This document shows, piece by piece, positions 1 to 5,891 of a DNA stretch of 5,891 nt. This DNA comes from Bdellovibrio sp. GTDB lineage: Bacteria; Bdellovibrionota; Bdellovibrionia; Bdellovibrionales; Bdellovibrionaceae. The stretch's first letter is position 1. Every line of letters starts with the position of its first letter. The notes beneath the pieces are model-generated. The model was not told where the DNA came from, searched no databases, and saw only the letters and a list, made by a program, of their open reading frames with translations. The position numbers were made by a program, and so were the translations under genes. The stretch is taken from positions 2,346 through 8,236 of the forward strand of contig JAGIAF010000155.1 in the NCBI GenBank assembly GCA_017745015.1, read 5' to 3'.

Positions 1-600
1 TTTCATCACCGTTGCCATCAATTCAGCTTGAGGAATCACTTTATTCACAAGGCCATAAGTCAGAGCTTCTGCCGCTGTGATCATGTTACCAGTATACGTC
101 AACTCGCGAGCTTTACGTTGACCGATTGCGCGTGCCATACGAACAGTCCCACCAAAGCCTGGAATCAAACCAAGGCTCACTTCTGGAAGACCGAATTTTG
201 CGTTTTCAGCAGCGTAGATGAAATCACAACCTAGAGCCAACTCACATCCACCACCCAAAGCGAAGCCGTTAACAGCCGCGATCACAGGGATTTTCAAAAG
301 AGTCAGTTCGTGGAAAATGCTTTGACCACGTTGCGCGAACACCATGGCTTTGTCTTCATCAAGAGCATTGATCTCTTTGATGTCGGCACCGGCTACGAAA
401 GCTTTTTCGCCAGCCCCTGTGATGATCAAAGCGCGAGCGTCTACATACGGCATTTCGCCGATCGAACGCAAAGCTTCACCCATTTCATTCAAGACTGTAG
501 AATTCAAAGCGTTCAAAGCTTCCGGACGGTTGATAGTTAAAATCCAAACGCCGTTTTCTTTGTGCTCAAGGATGATAGTTTTAAAATTAATGCTGCTCAT
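1..600 (-). CDS. Enoyl-CoA hydratase (crotonase family), 3' end cut off by the window edge
   Basis: This is a cytoplasmic crotonase-fold enzyme that should hydrate short-chain trans-2-enoyl-CoA to 3-hydroxyacyl-CoA. The visible part is 200 codons, starting at the ATG at 600-598 and open at the left edge. The family is usually about 260 residues, so roughly 60 C-terminal residues are missing. The oxyanion-hole segment AGADIKE is at residues 70-76 and GGGCE at 116-120. Both catalytic glutamates of true hydratases are present: E120 (GGGCE) and E140 (GLPEVSLG). The family signature LIPGFGGT follows at 145-152, but the usual GGTQR reads GGTVR here. Keeping both glutamates favours a real hydratase over an isomerase or another crotonase branch. 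The gene lies 8 bases downstream of the 3-hydroxyacyl-CoA dehydrogenase gene and is probably co-transcribed with it. It is close to crt/ech/paaF-type proteins; the exact substrate chain length cannot be read from sequence. Confidence 0.95.
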   Translation of the reverse strand, partial: MSSINFKTIILEHKENGVWILTINRPEALNALNSTVLNEMGEALRSIGEMPYVDARALIITGAGEKAFVAGADIKEINALDEDKAMVFAQRGQSIFHELTLLKIPVIAAVNGFALGGGCELALGCDFIYAAENAKFGLPEVSLGLIPGFGGTVRMARAIGQRKARELTYTGNMITAAEALTYGLVNKVIPQAELMATVMK

Positions 601-611
601 TTTAATACCTA
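601..611 (-). promoter_or_regulatory. Ribosome binding site of the hydratase overlapping the upstream stop codon
   Basis: Reading the minus strand, the dehydrogenase stop TAG (611-609) is followed by G, giving AATAGG, then seven bases and the hydratase ATG. The AGG core (610-608) therefore shares two bases with the stop codon. No other Shine-Dalgarno-like stretch precedes this start, so ribosomes finishing the first gene probably help start the second (translational coupling). The overlap is seen directly; the coupling is inferred. Confidence 0.6.
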
Positions 612-1469
612 TTTTTGAGAGTAGTCGTAGAATCCACGACCTGATTTACGACCCATCCAACCCGCTTCAACATATTTAACAAGCAATGGACATGGGCGGT
701 ATTTAGAATCACCAAGACCGTCATGAAGAACGTTCATGATTGCAAGGCACGTATCCAAACCGATGAAGTCAGCCAACGTCAATGGACCCATTGGTTGGTT
801 TGTTCCCAATTTCATCGCAGAGTCGATAGACTCAACGGAAGCGATACCTTCGTGCAAAGTGTAAACAGCTTCGTTGATCATTGGCATCAAGATGCGGTTT
901 ACGATGAAGCCTGGCATGTCTTTAACAGACTCAACGAAAACTTTGTCCATTTTCTCTGCCAACGCGCGAACTGTTTTGAAAGTTTCGTCAGAAGTTTGCA
1001 AACCGCGGATACCTTCCACAAGTTTCATCAAAGGAACTGGATTCATGAAGTGCATACCAGCTACTTTGTCTGGACGTTTTGTCACCGCGGCGATTTTAGT
1101 GATAGAGATGGAAGACGTATTTGAAACAAGCAATGCACCTGTTTTCACGTTCGCATCAAGGTCTTTGAAGATTTTAAGTTTAAGGTCGATGTTTTCTGTC
1201 GCTGCTTCGATCACGATATCGCAATCTTTCAAGCCAGCAGTTTCTTGAGTTGTTTTGATGCGACCAAGAAGAGTCGCTTTATCTGCTTCAGTCATCGCCG
1301 CTTTTTTGATCAAGCGATCGCAGCTGCCAGAGATTGTAGCCATACCTTTTTCAAGGGCTGCGCCATTAACGTCCATCATGATAACGTTAAATCCGAAATT
1401 GGCCGCAACTTGTGCGATACCATTTCCCATTTGTCCTGCGCCCACTACACCAATCAATTTGATATCCAT
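609..1469 (-). CDS. hbd: 3-hydroxyacyl-CoA (3-hydroxybutyryl-CoA) dehydrogenase, NAD-type
   Basis: This cytoplasmic dehydrogenase interconverts 3-hydroxyacyl-CoA and 3-ketoacyl-CoA. It has 286 residues, close to the usual 280-290 for single-domain-pair Hbd/PaaH proteins. The N-terminal Rossmann fold shows GAGQMG at 10-15 and an acidic residue, D33, at the end of the second strand, which favours NAD(H) over NADP(H). The catalytic region has NTSS at 117-120, H140 in GMHFMNP and E152 in KLVE, the family's His-Glu pair, plus N191 in PGFIVNR. The C-terminal helical domain carries GPLTLADFIGLD (229-240) and ends in GRKSGRGFYDYSQK. By eye it closely matches clostridial Hbd. The ATG at 1469-1467 has a good GGAG ribosome binding site (minus strand of 1476-1479) six bases upstream. 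The gene is first in an apparent operon with the enoyl-CoA hydratase, which catalyses the adjoining step. Whether the pair runs beta-oxidation or the reverse (butyrate or PHB-type) direction cannot be decided here. Confidence 0.96.
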   Translation of the reverse strand: MDIKLIGVVGAGQMGNGIAQVAANFGFNVIMMDVNGAALEKGMATISGSCDRLIKKAAMTEADKATLLGRIKTTQETAGLKDCDIVIEAATENIDLKLKIFKDLDANVKTGALLVSNTSSISITKIAAVTKRPDKVAGMHFMNPVPLMKLVEGIRGLQTSDETFKTVRALAEKMDKVFVESVKDMPGFIVNRILMPMINEAVYTLHEGIASVESIDSAMKLGTNQPMGPLTLADFIGLDTCLAIMNVLHDGLGDSKYRPCPLLVKYVEAGWMGRKSGRGFYDYSQK

Positions 1470-1509
1470 TTACCACTCCGTGTTATTTTTCGATTAAGAA
1501 AAGCAGTTA

Positions 1510-1538
1510 TAGATACTTTACTTTAGTGAAGGGGTCAA
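1510..1538 (-). promoter_or_regulatory. Candidate sigma70-type promoter for the hbd-hydratase operon
   Basis: On the minus strand a TTGACC -35 element (1538-1533, five of six consensus bases) is separated by exactly 17 bp from TATCTA (1515-1510), a weak -10 element. TATAAC, closer to the -10 consensus, lies four bases further downstream (1511-1506), but the spacing would then be 21 bp. Transcription would begin roughly 35 bp upstream of the hbd start codon. The -35 and spacing are good and the -10 is imperfect. Confidence 0.5.
1516..1531. promoter_or_regulatory. 16-bp imperfect palindrome filling the promoter spacer (operator candidate)
   Basis: The plus strand reads CTTTACT-TT-AGTGAAG. The two 7-base arms are inverted repeats with one mismatch (CTTTACT against CTTCACT). 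The palindrome occupies 16 of the 17 bases between the candidate -35 and -10 of the hbd promoter, where a bound repressor would block RNA polymerase. No regulator gene is visible in the window, and the motif does not match an acyl-CoA regulator site that I can name. A perfect inverse copy of its TTTACTTT core (AAAGTAAA) lies at 1566-1573. Confidence 0.4.
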
Positions 1539-1662
1539 AAGTTCTAACTTTAAGAGCGGCACGCCAAAGTAAAAATCTGCTGATTCTGGTGGCATTTTTT
1601 CCTTGAAATTCAGGCATGGAAATTGGAATAAGCCTCTCCGGTAGTGCGATTTTATAGCAATT

Positions 1663-1679
1663 GGTGTCTCTATGGCACC
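1663..1679 (+). other. Short hairpin in the likely protease leader, just before the ribosome binding site
   Basis: GGTGTC (1663-1668) can pair with GGCACC (1674-1679). This gives a six-pair stem with one G-U pair and a five-base loop. It ends six bases before the Shine-Dalgarno sequence of the protease. It has no T-run, so it is not a terminator. A stem this short can occur by chance; a role in mRNA stability or translation is possible but unproven. Confidence 0.25.
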
Positions 1680-1685
1680 TGGAAC

Positions 1686-1693
1686 GAAGAAGG
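1686..1693 (+). promoter_or_regulatory. Ribosome binding site that fixes the protease start
   Basis: GAAGAAGG ends seven bases before the ATG at 1701, which is ideal spacing. The reading frame is also open upstream to a GTG at 1644, but that start would add 19 residues in front of a well-formed lipoprotein signal peptide. The ATG at 1707 would sit 13 bases from the Shine-Dalgarno. The site therefore supports 1701. Confidence 0.75.
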
Positions 1694-1700
1694 CCCTGAT

Positions 1701-4700
1701 ATGAAGATGACTAAATTGAATACACAGCAGAGATATATTTCAACTCTCCTAATTTCGCTCCTAGTCTTAGGGGGCTGCAGCCCATCCCAACCTCAATCTT
1801 CAATCTTTCATTCTGACCTCTTAGACGGCCTTTATAGCACTCGCCCTACCGTGGAAAGCCCGGAGCTTTTCATTATGAAGCTTTCAACGCCAGCGCTTTT
1901 GGAAACAGCCACTCGTGAGAACGGAAAACCAGTTATCAGTCCTAAGCAAGCTAACGCCATCAAGGCCGAACAAGAACAAACTATCGCGGAGCTAAAAAAG
2001 ATTTCTAGCAACATCCGCGTTTTGATTCGTTATCGCTTGGTGCTTAATGGTTTGGTTGTCTATGCACCTGCGGACACTTTAGAAAAGATCAGAAGAATTC
2101 CAAATGTAATCATGTCTGAGCAAGCCGGAAAATTCTCGCGCCTTGAAGAGGACGACAAAGACTTAAGCCCCACAGGATTGGTTGGCAAAGAAACCTCCGT
2201 TAAATTTATCGGCAGCGAAGCGGCTTACGCGCAAAACATCCGCGGCCAAGGCATGCGCATTGGTGTGATCGACACAGGTGTTGACTATACTCATAAAATG
2301 CTGGGCGGCGAAGGTACACCAGAGGCTTATGAAGCCATCAATCCTTCAGCCCAAACGGCGGCATTCCCAAATAAGAAAGTTGTCGGTGGTATTGACCTTG
2401 TTGGCTCGGACTTTCCAAAGAAGCGCATCCCGGCTCCTGATGAAAATCCTTTGGATGAAGCCACCCATGGTACACACGTAGCAGGCACTGTTGCGGGTCT
2501 GGGGGATGGCGTGAACACTTATGATGGTGTTGCACCCGACGCGGCTCTTTATGCGATTAAAGTCTTCGGCAAAGAAGGCGGCACAAGCGATGAAGTGGTG
2601 ATCGCCGCTTTAGAATATGCTGCAGATCCCACGGGTGATTTGACTTTCAAGGAACAGCTAGACGTCGTGAACCTTTCTTTAGGTTCGGGTTATGGCACTC
2701 CTCACCTGATGTACAATCACGCCGTTAAAAATCTTGTGCGTAGTGGTACAGTCGTTGTGGCATCTGCCGGTAACTCTGGCGATCAACCCTATATCGTGGG
2801 AGCACCAAGTGTTTCCGATGATGCTATTTCAGTTGCATCCAGCATCGATAATATGTCTCAGAACGTCACTTTCTCTGGTGCAGAATTCAATCTTGGCGAC
2901 AGCAAATTCTTAGCTGAAGTGAAGGAAGCTCAAAATTCTAAAGCACTTGCAGATATTAAATCTTTCACAGGAGAGTTAGTTTTCGTCGGTCTTGCTGACA
3001 AAGACTTTGATTCTGAAACCGCGGCACGTCTTCAAGGCAAAGTCGCTTTGATTGATCGTGGTGGCGTCTCCTTTGCTGATAAAATCAAGCGTGCCGTCGC
3101 AGTTGGCGCGAGCGCCGTTGTTGTGGCGAACAATGCGGCCGGTGAAACCCTGGTGATGGCTAATGACAACGTTGTGGATATTCCAGCTGTCATGATCTCT
3201 CAAGAAGCGGGACAAAAAATCAAAGCACAGCTTGCGACTTCGGCTGTAACTGTGGATTTGAAGCCATCTCAAAAAATCGAAAAACCATGGATGATCGACA
3301 CCATCTCTCCATTCTCATCGCGGGGGCCTCGCTCTGAAGACGGTATGATCAAACCTGAAATCTCAGCTCCGGGAACAAACATCATTTCCGCAGCTCGTGG
3401 CTCTGGTGATCGAGGCAGATTGATGTCAGGCACCTCGATGGCGGGTCCTCACATCGCGGGTGTTATGGGACTTCTTAAACAGAAATTCCCTGAGCTCAGT
3501 GCTCTTGAATTGAAATCAGTTCTTTTGGGGCACGGCAAAGTGATCTCAGATGAAAAGAAAGCTGTCTATTCTGTCAGCCGCCAAGGTGCGGGTCGCGTGC
3601 AAGTGGCAGAATCATTGAATGCACAAATTGTGACCATCCCATCGACGATCTCCTTGGGTCTGGTGGACATTGAGCAGAAGAAGGTTCTGACTCAAGATTT
3701 AACATTCAAAAATATTTCCAAGGAAGCCATCACCCTCGATGCTCAATGGTCGGGCTCCAGCGCGTTGCGCTTTAAAGTGCCAAAGATTTCTTTGGCCGCT
3801 GGCGAAAGTAAAAAAGTGACAATCCAAGTTCTGGTAGATGGATCGCAAATGACAGAGGCCAACCAAGAACTTGATGGATTCCTAAAATTCACTCGTGGCG
3901 AAGAGACGTTGTTGCAAATACCAGCTTTGGCGGTGACTCGTCAGATCTCGCGCATTAATGCGACATCGTTTCAGGTGGAGGCAACTTCTGAAGATGACGG
4001 TCCAGGCAGCTTAGCTATTCTGAAATTGAAAAATAGCAGCGTGAATACCGGTGAAGCTTACATCTTTACTTCACTCGGTAAAGACGACCGCAAAGTTGAC
4101 ACAAAACCAGACCTTGCTCACAACAAAGCCTGCGACTTGCAATCCGCTGGTTACCGCATCATCCACGGTGAAGATGGTAAACGCTACTTCCAAGTGGCGC
4201 TGAAGCTTTATGAAGGCGTTACGACATGGCACCGTTGCGAAGTAAACGTGCAATTTGACTCAAACAATGATGGTGTTGCAGACCAAGAGCTTGATGGGCT
4301 GGTTGCTTCAGATCTTCCAGGTCTAACATCCGATAAGTTTATCAGCTTGCTACTTGATGGTAACAAAGCTCGTGAGCTTCGTAAGCAATACGAAACAGAC
4401 AAATTAAGCGGCAAAGAAGCTACCGAAGATTATAAAGAAGCGATCCAAGGCATGTTGCCAATGGATACTTTCGATAATTCAACTCTAGCGATCATCACTA
4501 CTGAAGTCTCTTCCCTTCAAGCTTCTCCAACGGGAGAGTTGAAAGTGAAGATCTCAACAACGCATAATGATTCCGCTGCGGTTGAATACGATGACTATTT
4601 AGGCAATGCCAAGGAATGGAAGCAAGTGTCTTTGAACGACCTTGGCCAGGCTGTGACGGATATTCCTGAAATGATTAAGGTGGATGGCAATTCCTCAACA

Positions 4701-4832
4701 ACTGTAAACCTCAAAAAGGGCTACAGCAATGAAAGCGTGATCATCTATACGCCACAAAACAAATCTGTCCGTGACAGCGTGGTGGAAGATCAACAGTCTC
4801 AGGTAATCAAAGCGACTTACGGAGTTAAATAA
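1701..4832 (+). CDS. Subtilisin-family (S8) serine protease with lipoprotein signal and PA domain
   Basis: A 1043-residue exported endopeptidase. The signal peptide (1-25) ends in the lipobox LGGC with C26 as the lipidated residue. Serine at +2 is not the Asp that retains lipoproteins in the inner membrane, so outer-membrane sorting is likely. Residues about 53-145 resemble an I9 propeptide inhibitor. The S8 domain (about 180-640) has the full triad: D191 (VIDTGVD), H256 (HGTHVAG) and S579 (SGTSMAGP), with oxyanion N358 (ASAGNSG). A PA domain is inserted at about 420-515. About 645-745 looks like the C5a-peptidase-type Fn3-like domain, including QELDGFLKF (722-730). The rest (about 750-1043) is unrecognised. 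It carries a calcium-loop-like DSNNDGVAD (853-861) and C811 and C846, the only other cysteines, which may form a disulfide. The layout resembles cell-surface subtilases such as lactocepin and C5a peptidase, with a lipid anchor in place of a sortase anchor. Substrates cannot be inferred. No terminator follows. Confidence 0.95.
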   Translation: MKMTKLNTQQRYISTLLISLLVLGGCSPSQPQSSIFHSDLLDGLYSTRPTVESPELFIMKLSTPALLETATRENGKPVISPKQANAIKAEQEQTIAELKKISSNIRVLIRYRLVLNGLVVYAPADTLEKIRRIPNVIMSEQAGKFSRLEEDDKDLSPTGLVGKETSVKFIGSEAAYAQNIRGQGMRIGVIDTGVDYTHKMLGGEGTPEAYEAINPSAQTAAFPNKKVVGGIDLVGSDFPKKRIPAPDENPLDEATHGTHVAGTVAGLGDGVNTYDGVAPDAALYAIKVFGKEGGTSDEVVIAALEYAADPTGDLTFKEQLDVVNLSLGSGYGTPHLMYNHAVKNLVRSGTVVVASAGNSGDQPYIVGAPSVSDDAISVASSIDNMSQNVTFSGAEFNLGDSKFLAEVKEAQNSKALADIKSFTGELVFVGLADKDFDSETAARLQGKVALIDRGGVSFADKIKRAVAVGASAVVVANNAAGETLVMANDNVVDIPAVMISQEAGQKIKAQLATSAVTVDLKPSQKIEKPWMIDTISPFSSRGPRSEDGMIKPEISAPGTNIISAARGSGDRGRLMSGTSMAGPHIAGVMGLLKQKFPELSALELKSVLLGHGKVISDEKKAVYSVSRQGAGRVQVAESLNAQIVTIPSTISLGLVDIEQKKVLTQDLTFKNISKEAITLDAQWSGSSALRFKVPKISLAAGESKKVTIQVLVDGSQMTEANQELDGFLKFTRGEETLLQIPALAVTRQISRINATSFQVEATSEDDGPGSLAILKLKNSSVNTGEAYIFTSLGKDDRKVDTKPDLAHNKACDLQSAGYRIIHGEDGKRYFQVALKLYEGVTTWHRCEVNVQFDSNNDGVADQELDGLVASDLPGLTSDKFISLLLDGNKARELRKQYETDKLSGKEATEDYKEAIQGMLPMDTFDNSTLAIITTEVSSLQASPTGELKVKISTTHNDSAAVEYDDYLGNAKEWKQVSLNDLGQAVTDIPEMIKVDGNSSTTVNLKKGYSNESVIIYTPQNKSVRDSVVEDQQSQVIKATYGVK

Positions 4833-4876
4833 CAAAAACCTTCCCTCAGAAGCGCTCTCTATGCTGAACTTGGACA

Positions 4877-4917
4877 GACTGCAAGCCTAAAGACCTGCAG
4901 TCAAAAGTTCTGGTCTT
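4877..4917 (+). other. Two interlocking stems: possible H-type RNA pseudoknot between protease and SH3 gene
   Basis: Stem 1 pairs GACTGCA (4877-4883) with TGCAGTC (4896-4902), seven perfect pairs. Stem 2 pairs AAGACC (4890-4895) with GGTCTT (4912-4917), six perfect pairs. The 5' arm of stem 2 lies in the loop of stem 1 and abuts its 3' arm with no spacer. The connecting loops are 6 and 9 bases, a geometry that an H-type pseudoknot can adopt; otherwise the stems are mutually exclusive hairpins. There is no T-run, so neither is an intrinsic terminator. It would sit in the 3' end of the protease mRNA, or in the leader of the SH3 gene if the two are co-transcribed. Confidence 0.35.
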
Positions 4918-4925
4918 GAGAGCCC

Positions 4926-4931
4926 TATAAC
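4926..4931 (+). promoter_or_regulatory. Weak -10-like element before the SH3-domain gene
   Basis: TATAAC matches five of six -10 consensus bases and lies 20 bp upstream of the ATG at 4952. At 16-18 bp spacing there is no recognisable -35 element. If it is used, the leader would be only about 12-15 bases and would exclude the pseudoknot candidate. The alternative is read-through from the protease gene. Confidence 0.2.
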
Positions 4932-4951
4932 CGCGCCCTCACAATAGAGAA

Positions 4952-5891
4952 ATGCGGACTTTACTTCCATTAGCGCTCCCGATCTTACTTGCCTCCACGC
5001 CAGCCTTTGCAGCTCTTGCCACCGACGCAGGAACCGCTTTGCAGTTTTTCCGCAACAAGGACAGCGCATTTCCATCGGGACAAGCCAGCCGCACTATTCT
5101 TGAAAACAAGCTTCTTCGCACGCAAACAGAGTCTTCCTATCATGTCCGTTGGGATCATCGCGAGTTCGATCTTCAAGGAAATCAAATTCTGCGTGATATC
5201 GAGACCGCAAGATTCGTCGATACCAAAGCCGTTTCCCAACTTCTTTCGCTCAATCGTGCCGATGCTTCACCTGTGAAAACAGTGGGTGCCGGCACAACAC
5301 TTGAGATTGTCGATACCGATATCTATTGGGCCCGCGTAAAAACTCGTGATGGCAAAGTGGAAGGTTGGTTGCCAATCTCCATGCTTAAAAATCGTCATGA
5401 CGACACCGGTGTTTTCGTGAACATCGTCGACACCTTCTTACGCAAAGAGGCGTCAGCCAGCAGCTCTGTGATCACGACTGTTCCTCGTCTGCGTCGCGTA
5501 TTGCCGATTGCTTTTGAAAAAGGCTTTATGAAAATTCAGTACAAAGGAGTCATCGGCTATGTCGATGTGAATTACTTTGTATCCCGTGCCGACTTCGCAA
5601 GTTTGGTTTACGTTGCTGGAAAAAACTGGGTTCCGACCACTCATCGCAATGGCGAAAACATTGTAACCTCTTTGCGCGAAGAAGTTCCTCTTAAAAACAT
5701 TCTTGGTTATGTGACCTCACCTTTACGTGGGATCGTTGTTCGCCCGAACAAGTCCTCGGGTCCTTTATTGCTTTCGCGCGTTGAAATCATTAAGCCAGAA
5801 GCAAGCACTTGGGCCGTCAGCAGAATCGATGGTCACGGGGAAGTCTGGTGGAAGCGTTCTACGATCACTCTTAACGAAGCCACTCCAAAGG
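4952..5891 (+). CDS. Secreted protein with bacterial SH3-like domains, 3' end cut off by the window edge
   Basis: The frame is open from the ATG at 4952 to the right edge (313 complete codons), so the total length is unknown. The start is firm: an in-frame TAA at 4928-4930 lies upstream with no other start codon between, although the ribosome binding site is poor (only GAGA close to the ATG). A Sec signal peptide is clear: MRTLLPLALP, a hydrophobic core, and a signal peptidase I site after AFA at 18-20, so the product is periplasmic or secreted. Two bacterial SH3 (SH3b) domains are likely. The first spans about 102-146, with WARVKTRDGKVEGWLP. The second spans about 155-210, with VDTFLRKEASASSSVITTVP and then GVIGYVDVNYF. 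A third, weaker SH3-like unit may lie at about 252-302, ending GEVWWKR. Such domains often bind peptidoglycan or protein ligands. No catalytic domain is visible in this part. It lies 119 bp downstream of the protease in the same direction; a functional link is only suggested. Confidence 0.85.
   Translation, partial: MRTLLPLALPILLASTPAFAALATDAGTALQFFRNKDSAFPSGQASRTILENKLLRTQTESSYHVRWDHREFDLQGNQILRDIETARFVDTKAVSQLLSLNRADASPVKTVGAGTTLEIVDTDIYWARVKTRDGKVEGWLPISMLKNRHDDTGVFVNIVDTFLRKEASASSSVITTVPRLRRVLPIAFEKGFMKIQYKGVIGYVDVNYFVSRADFASLVYVAGKNWVPTTHRNGENIVTSLREEVPLKNILGYVTSPLRGIVVRPNKSSGPLLLSRVEIIKPEASTWAVSRIDGHGEVWWKRSTITLNEATPK

Larger units (their letters stand above)
1470..1700. other. Divergent intergenic region between hbd and the protease gene
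   Basis: This 231-bp region lies between two genes transcribed away from each other. It holds the hbd promoter and operator candidate on the left, and on the right a short hairpin and the protease ribosome binding site. I could not find a convincing -35/-10 pair for the protease. The only partial candidates are TTGAAA at 1603-1608 and TATAGC at 1653-1658, and neither has a partner at normal spacing. Confidence 0.7.

Noticed and set aside
310..679. Plus-strand open frames of 76 and 111 codons opposite the hydratase
   Set aside because: They are antisense shadows of a clear crotonase gene, without ribosome binding sites or recognisable protein features.
723..1248. Plus-strand open frames of 133 and 124 codons opposite hbd
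   Set aside because: They lie antisense to a gene whose motifs are unmistakable. Their translations show no family motif, and they are shadows of its codon pattern.
1603..1658. Promoter for the protease (TTGAAA at 1603, TATAGC at 1653)
   Set aside because: Neither element has a partner at 16-18 bp. TTGAAA with 17-bp spacing leads to GAATAA, a poor -10.
1644..1700. N-terminal extension of the protease from a GTG at 1644
   Set aside because: It has no ribosome binding site and would put 19 residues, including W and C, before a clean lipoprotein signal peptide. The ATG at 1701 has an excellent Shine-Dalgarno.
2976..3272. Minus-strand open frame of 98 codons within the protease
   Set aside because: It overlaps the PA-domain coding region, and its product has low-plausibility composition and no motif.
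4877..4902. Intrinsic terminator after the protease
   Set aside because: The 7-bp stem is real, but its loop is 12 bases and it is followed by AAAAGTTC rather than a run of T.
4989..5276. Plus-strand open frame of 95 codons, and minus-strand frames over 4887-5239, overlapping the SH3 gene start
   Set aside because: The frame starting at 4952 has a textbook signal peptide and SH3-like domains and stays open to the edge. The others are shadows.

Overview
The window reads as ordinary chromosomal DNA of a Gram-negative bacterium. Base composition is moderate (high 40s % GC by eye). The best guess is a member of the Bdellovibrionota or a related former deltaproteobacterium. That guess rests on three things: a large S8 protease with a lipoprotein signal, a Sec-exported SH3-type protein beside it, and an acyl-CoA pair resembling Hbd/Crt. 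It is an inference from gene content and style, not from a marker gene.

Left part (1-1469, minus strand): a two-gene acyl-CoA operon. A complete 3-hydroxyacyl-CoA dehydrogenase (Hbd family) is followed after only 8 bases by an enoyl-CoA hydratase whose C-terminus runs off the left edge. The two enzymes catalyse consecutive steps, interconverting 3-ketoacyl-CoA, 3-hydroxyacyl-CoA and enoyl-CoA. The ribosome binding site of the second gene overlaps the stop codon of the first, so their translation is probably coupled. A sigma70-like promoter lies upstream of the dehydrogenase, and its spacer is almost exactly filled by a 16-bp imperfect palindrome that looks like an operator.

Middle (1470-4832): a 231-bp divergent intergenic region, then a 1043-residue subtilisin-family (S8) protease on the plus strand. 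It has a lipobox, an apparent I9-type propeptide, a complete catalytic triad with a PA domain inserted in it, a C5a-peptidase-like beta domain, and an unrecognised C-terminal region with a calcium-loop-like motif and the only two non-lipidated cysteines.

Right part (4833-5891): a 119-bp gap containing two interlocking perfect stems compatible with an H-type RNA pseudoknot. After it comes the start of a secreted protein with two or three bacterial SH3-like domains, which continues past the right edge. The protease and SH3 protein lie in the same direction and both act outside the cytoplasm, but nothing here proves they share a transcript or a function.

No tRNA, rRNA, insertion sequence, CRISPR array or phage gene was seen. 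I found no clearly new multi-gene system. The points most worth checking are the operator-like palindrome, the lipid anchor that sits upstream of a removable propeptide, and the possible pseudoknot.
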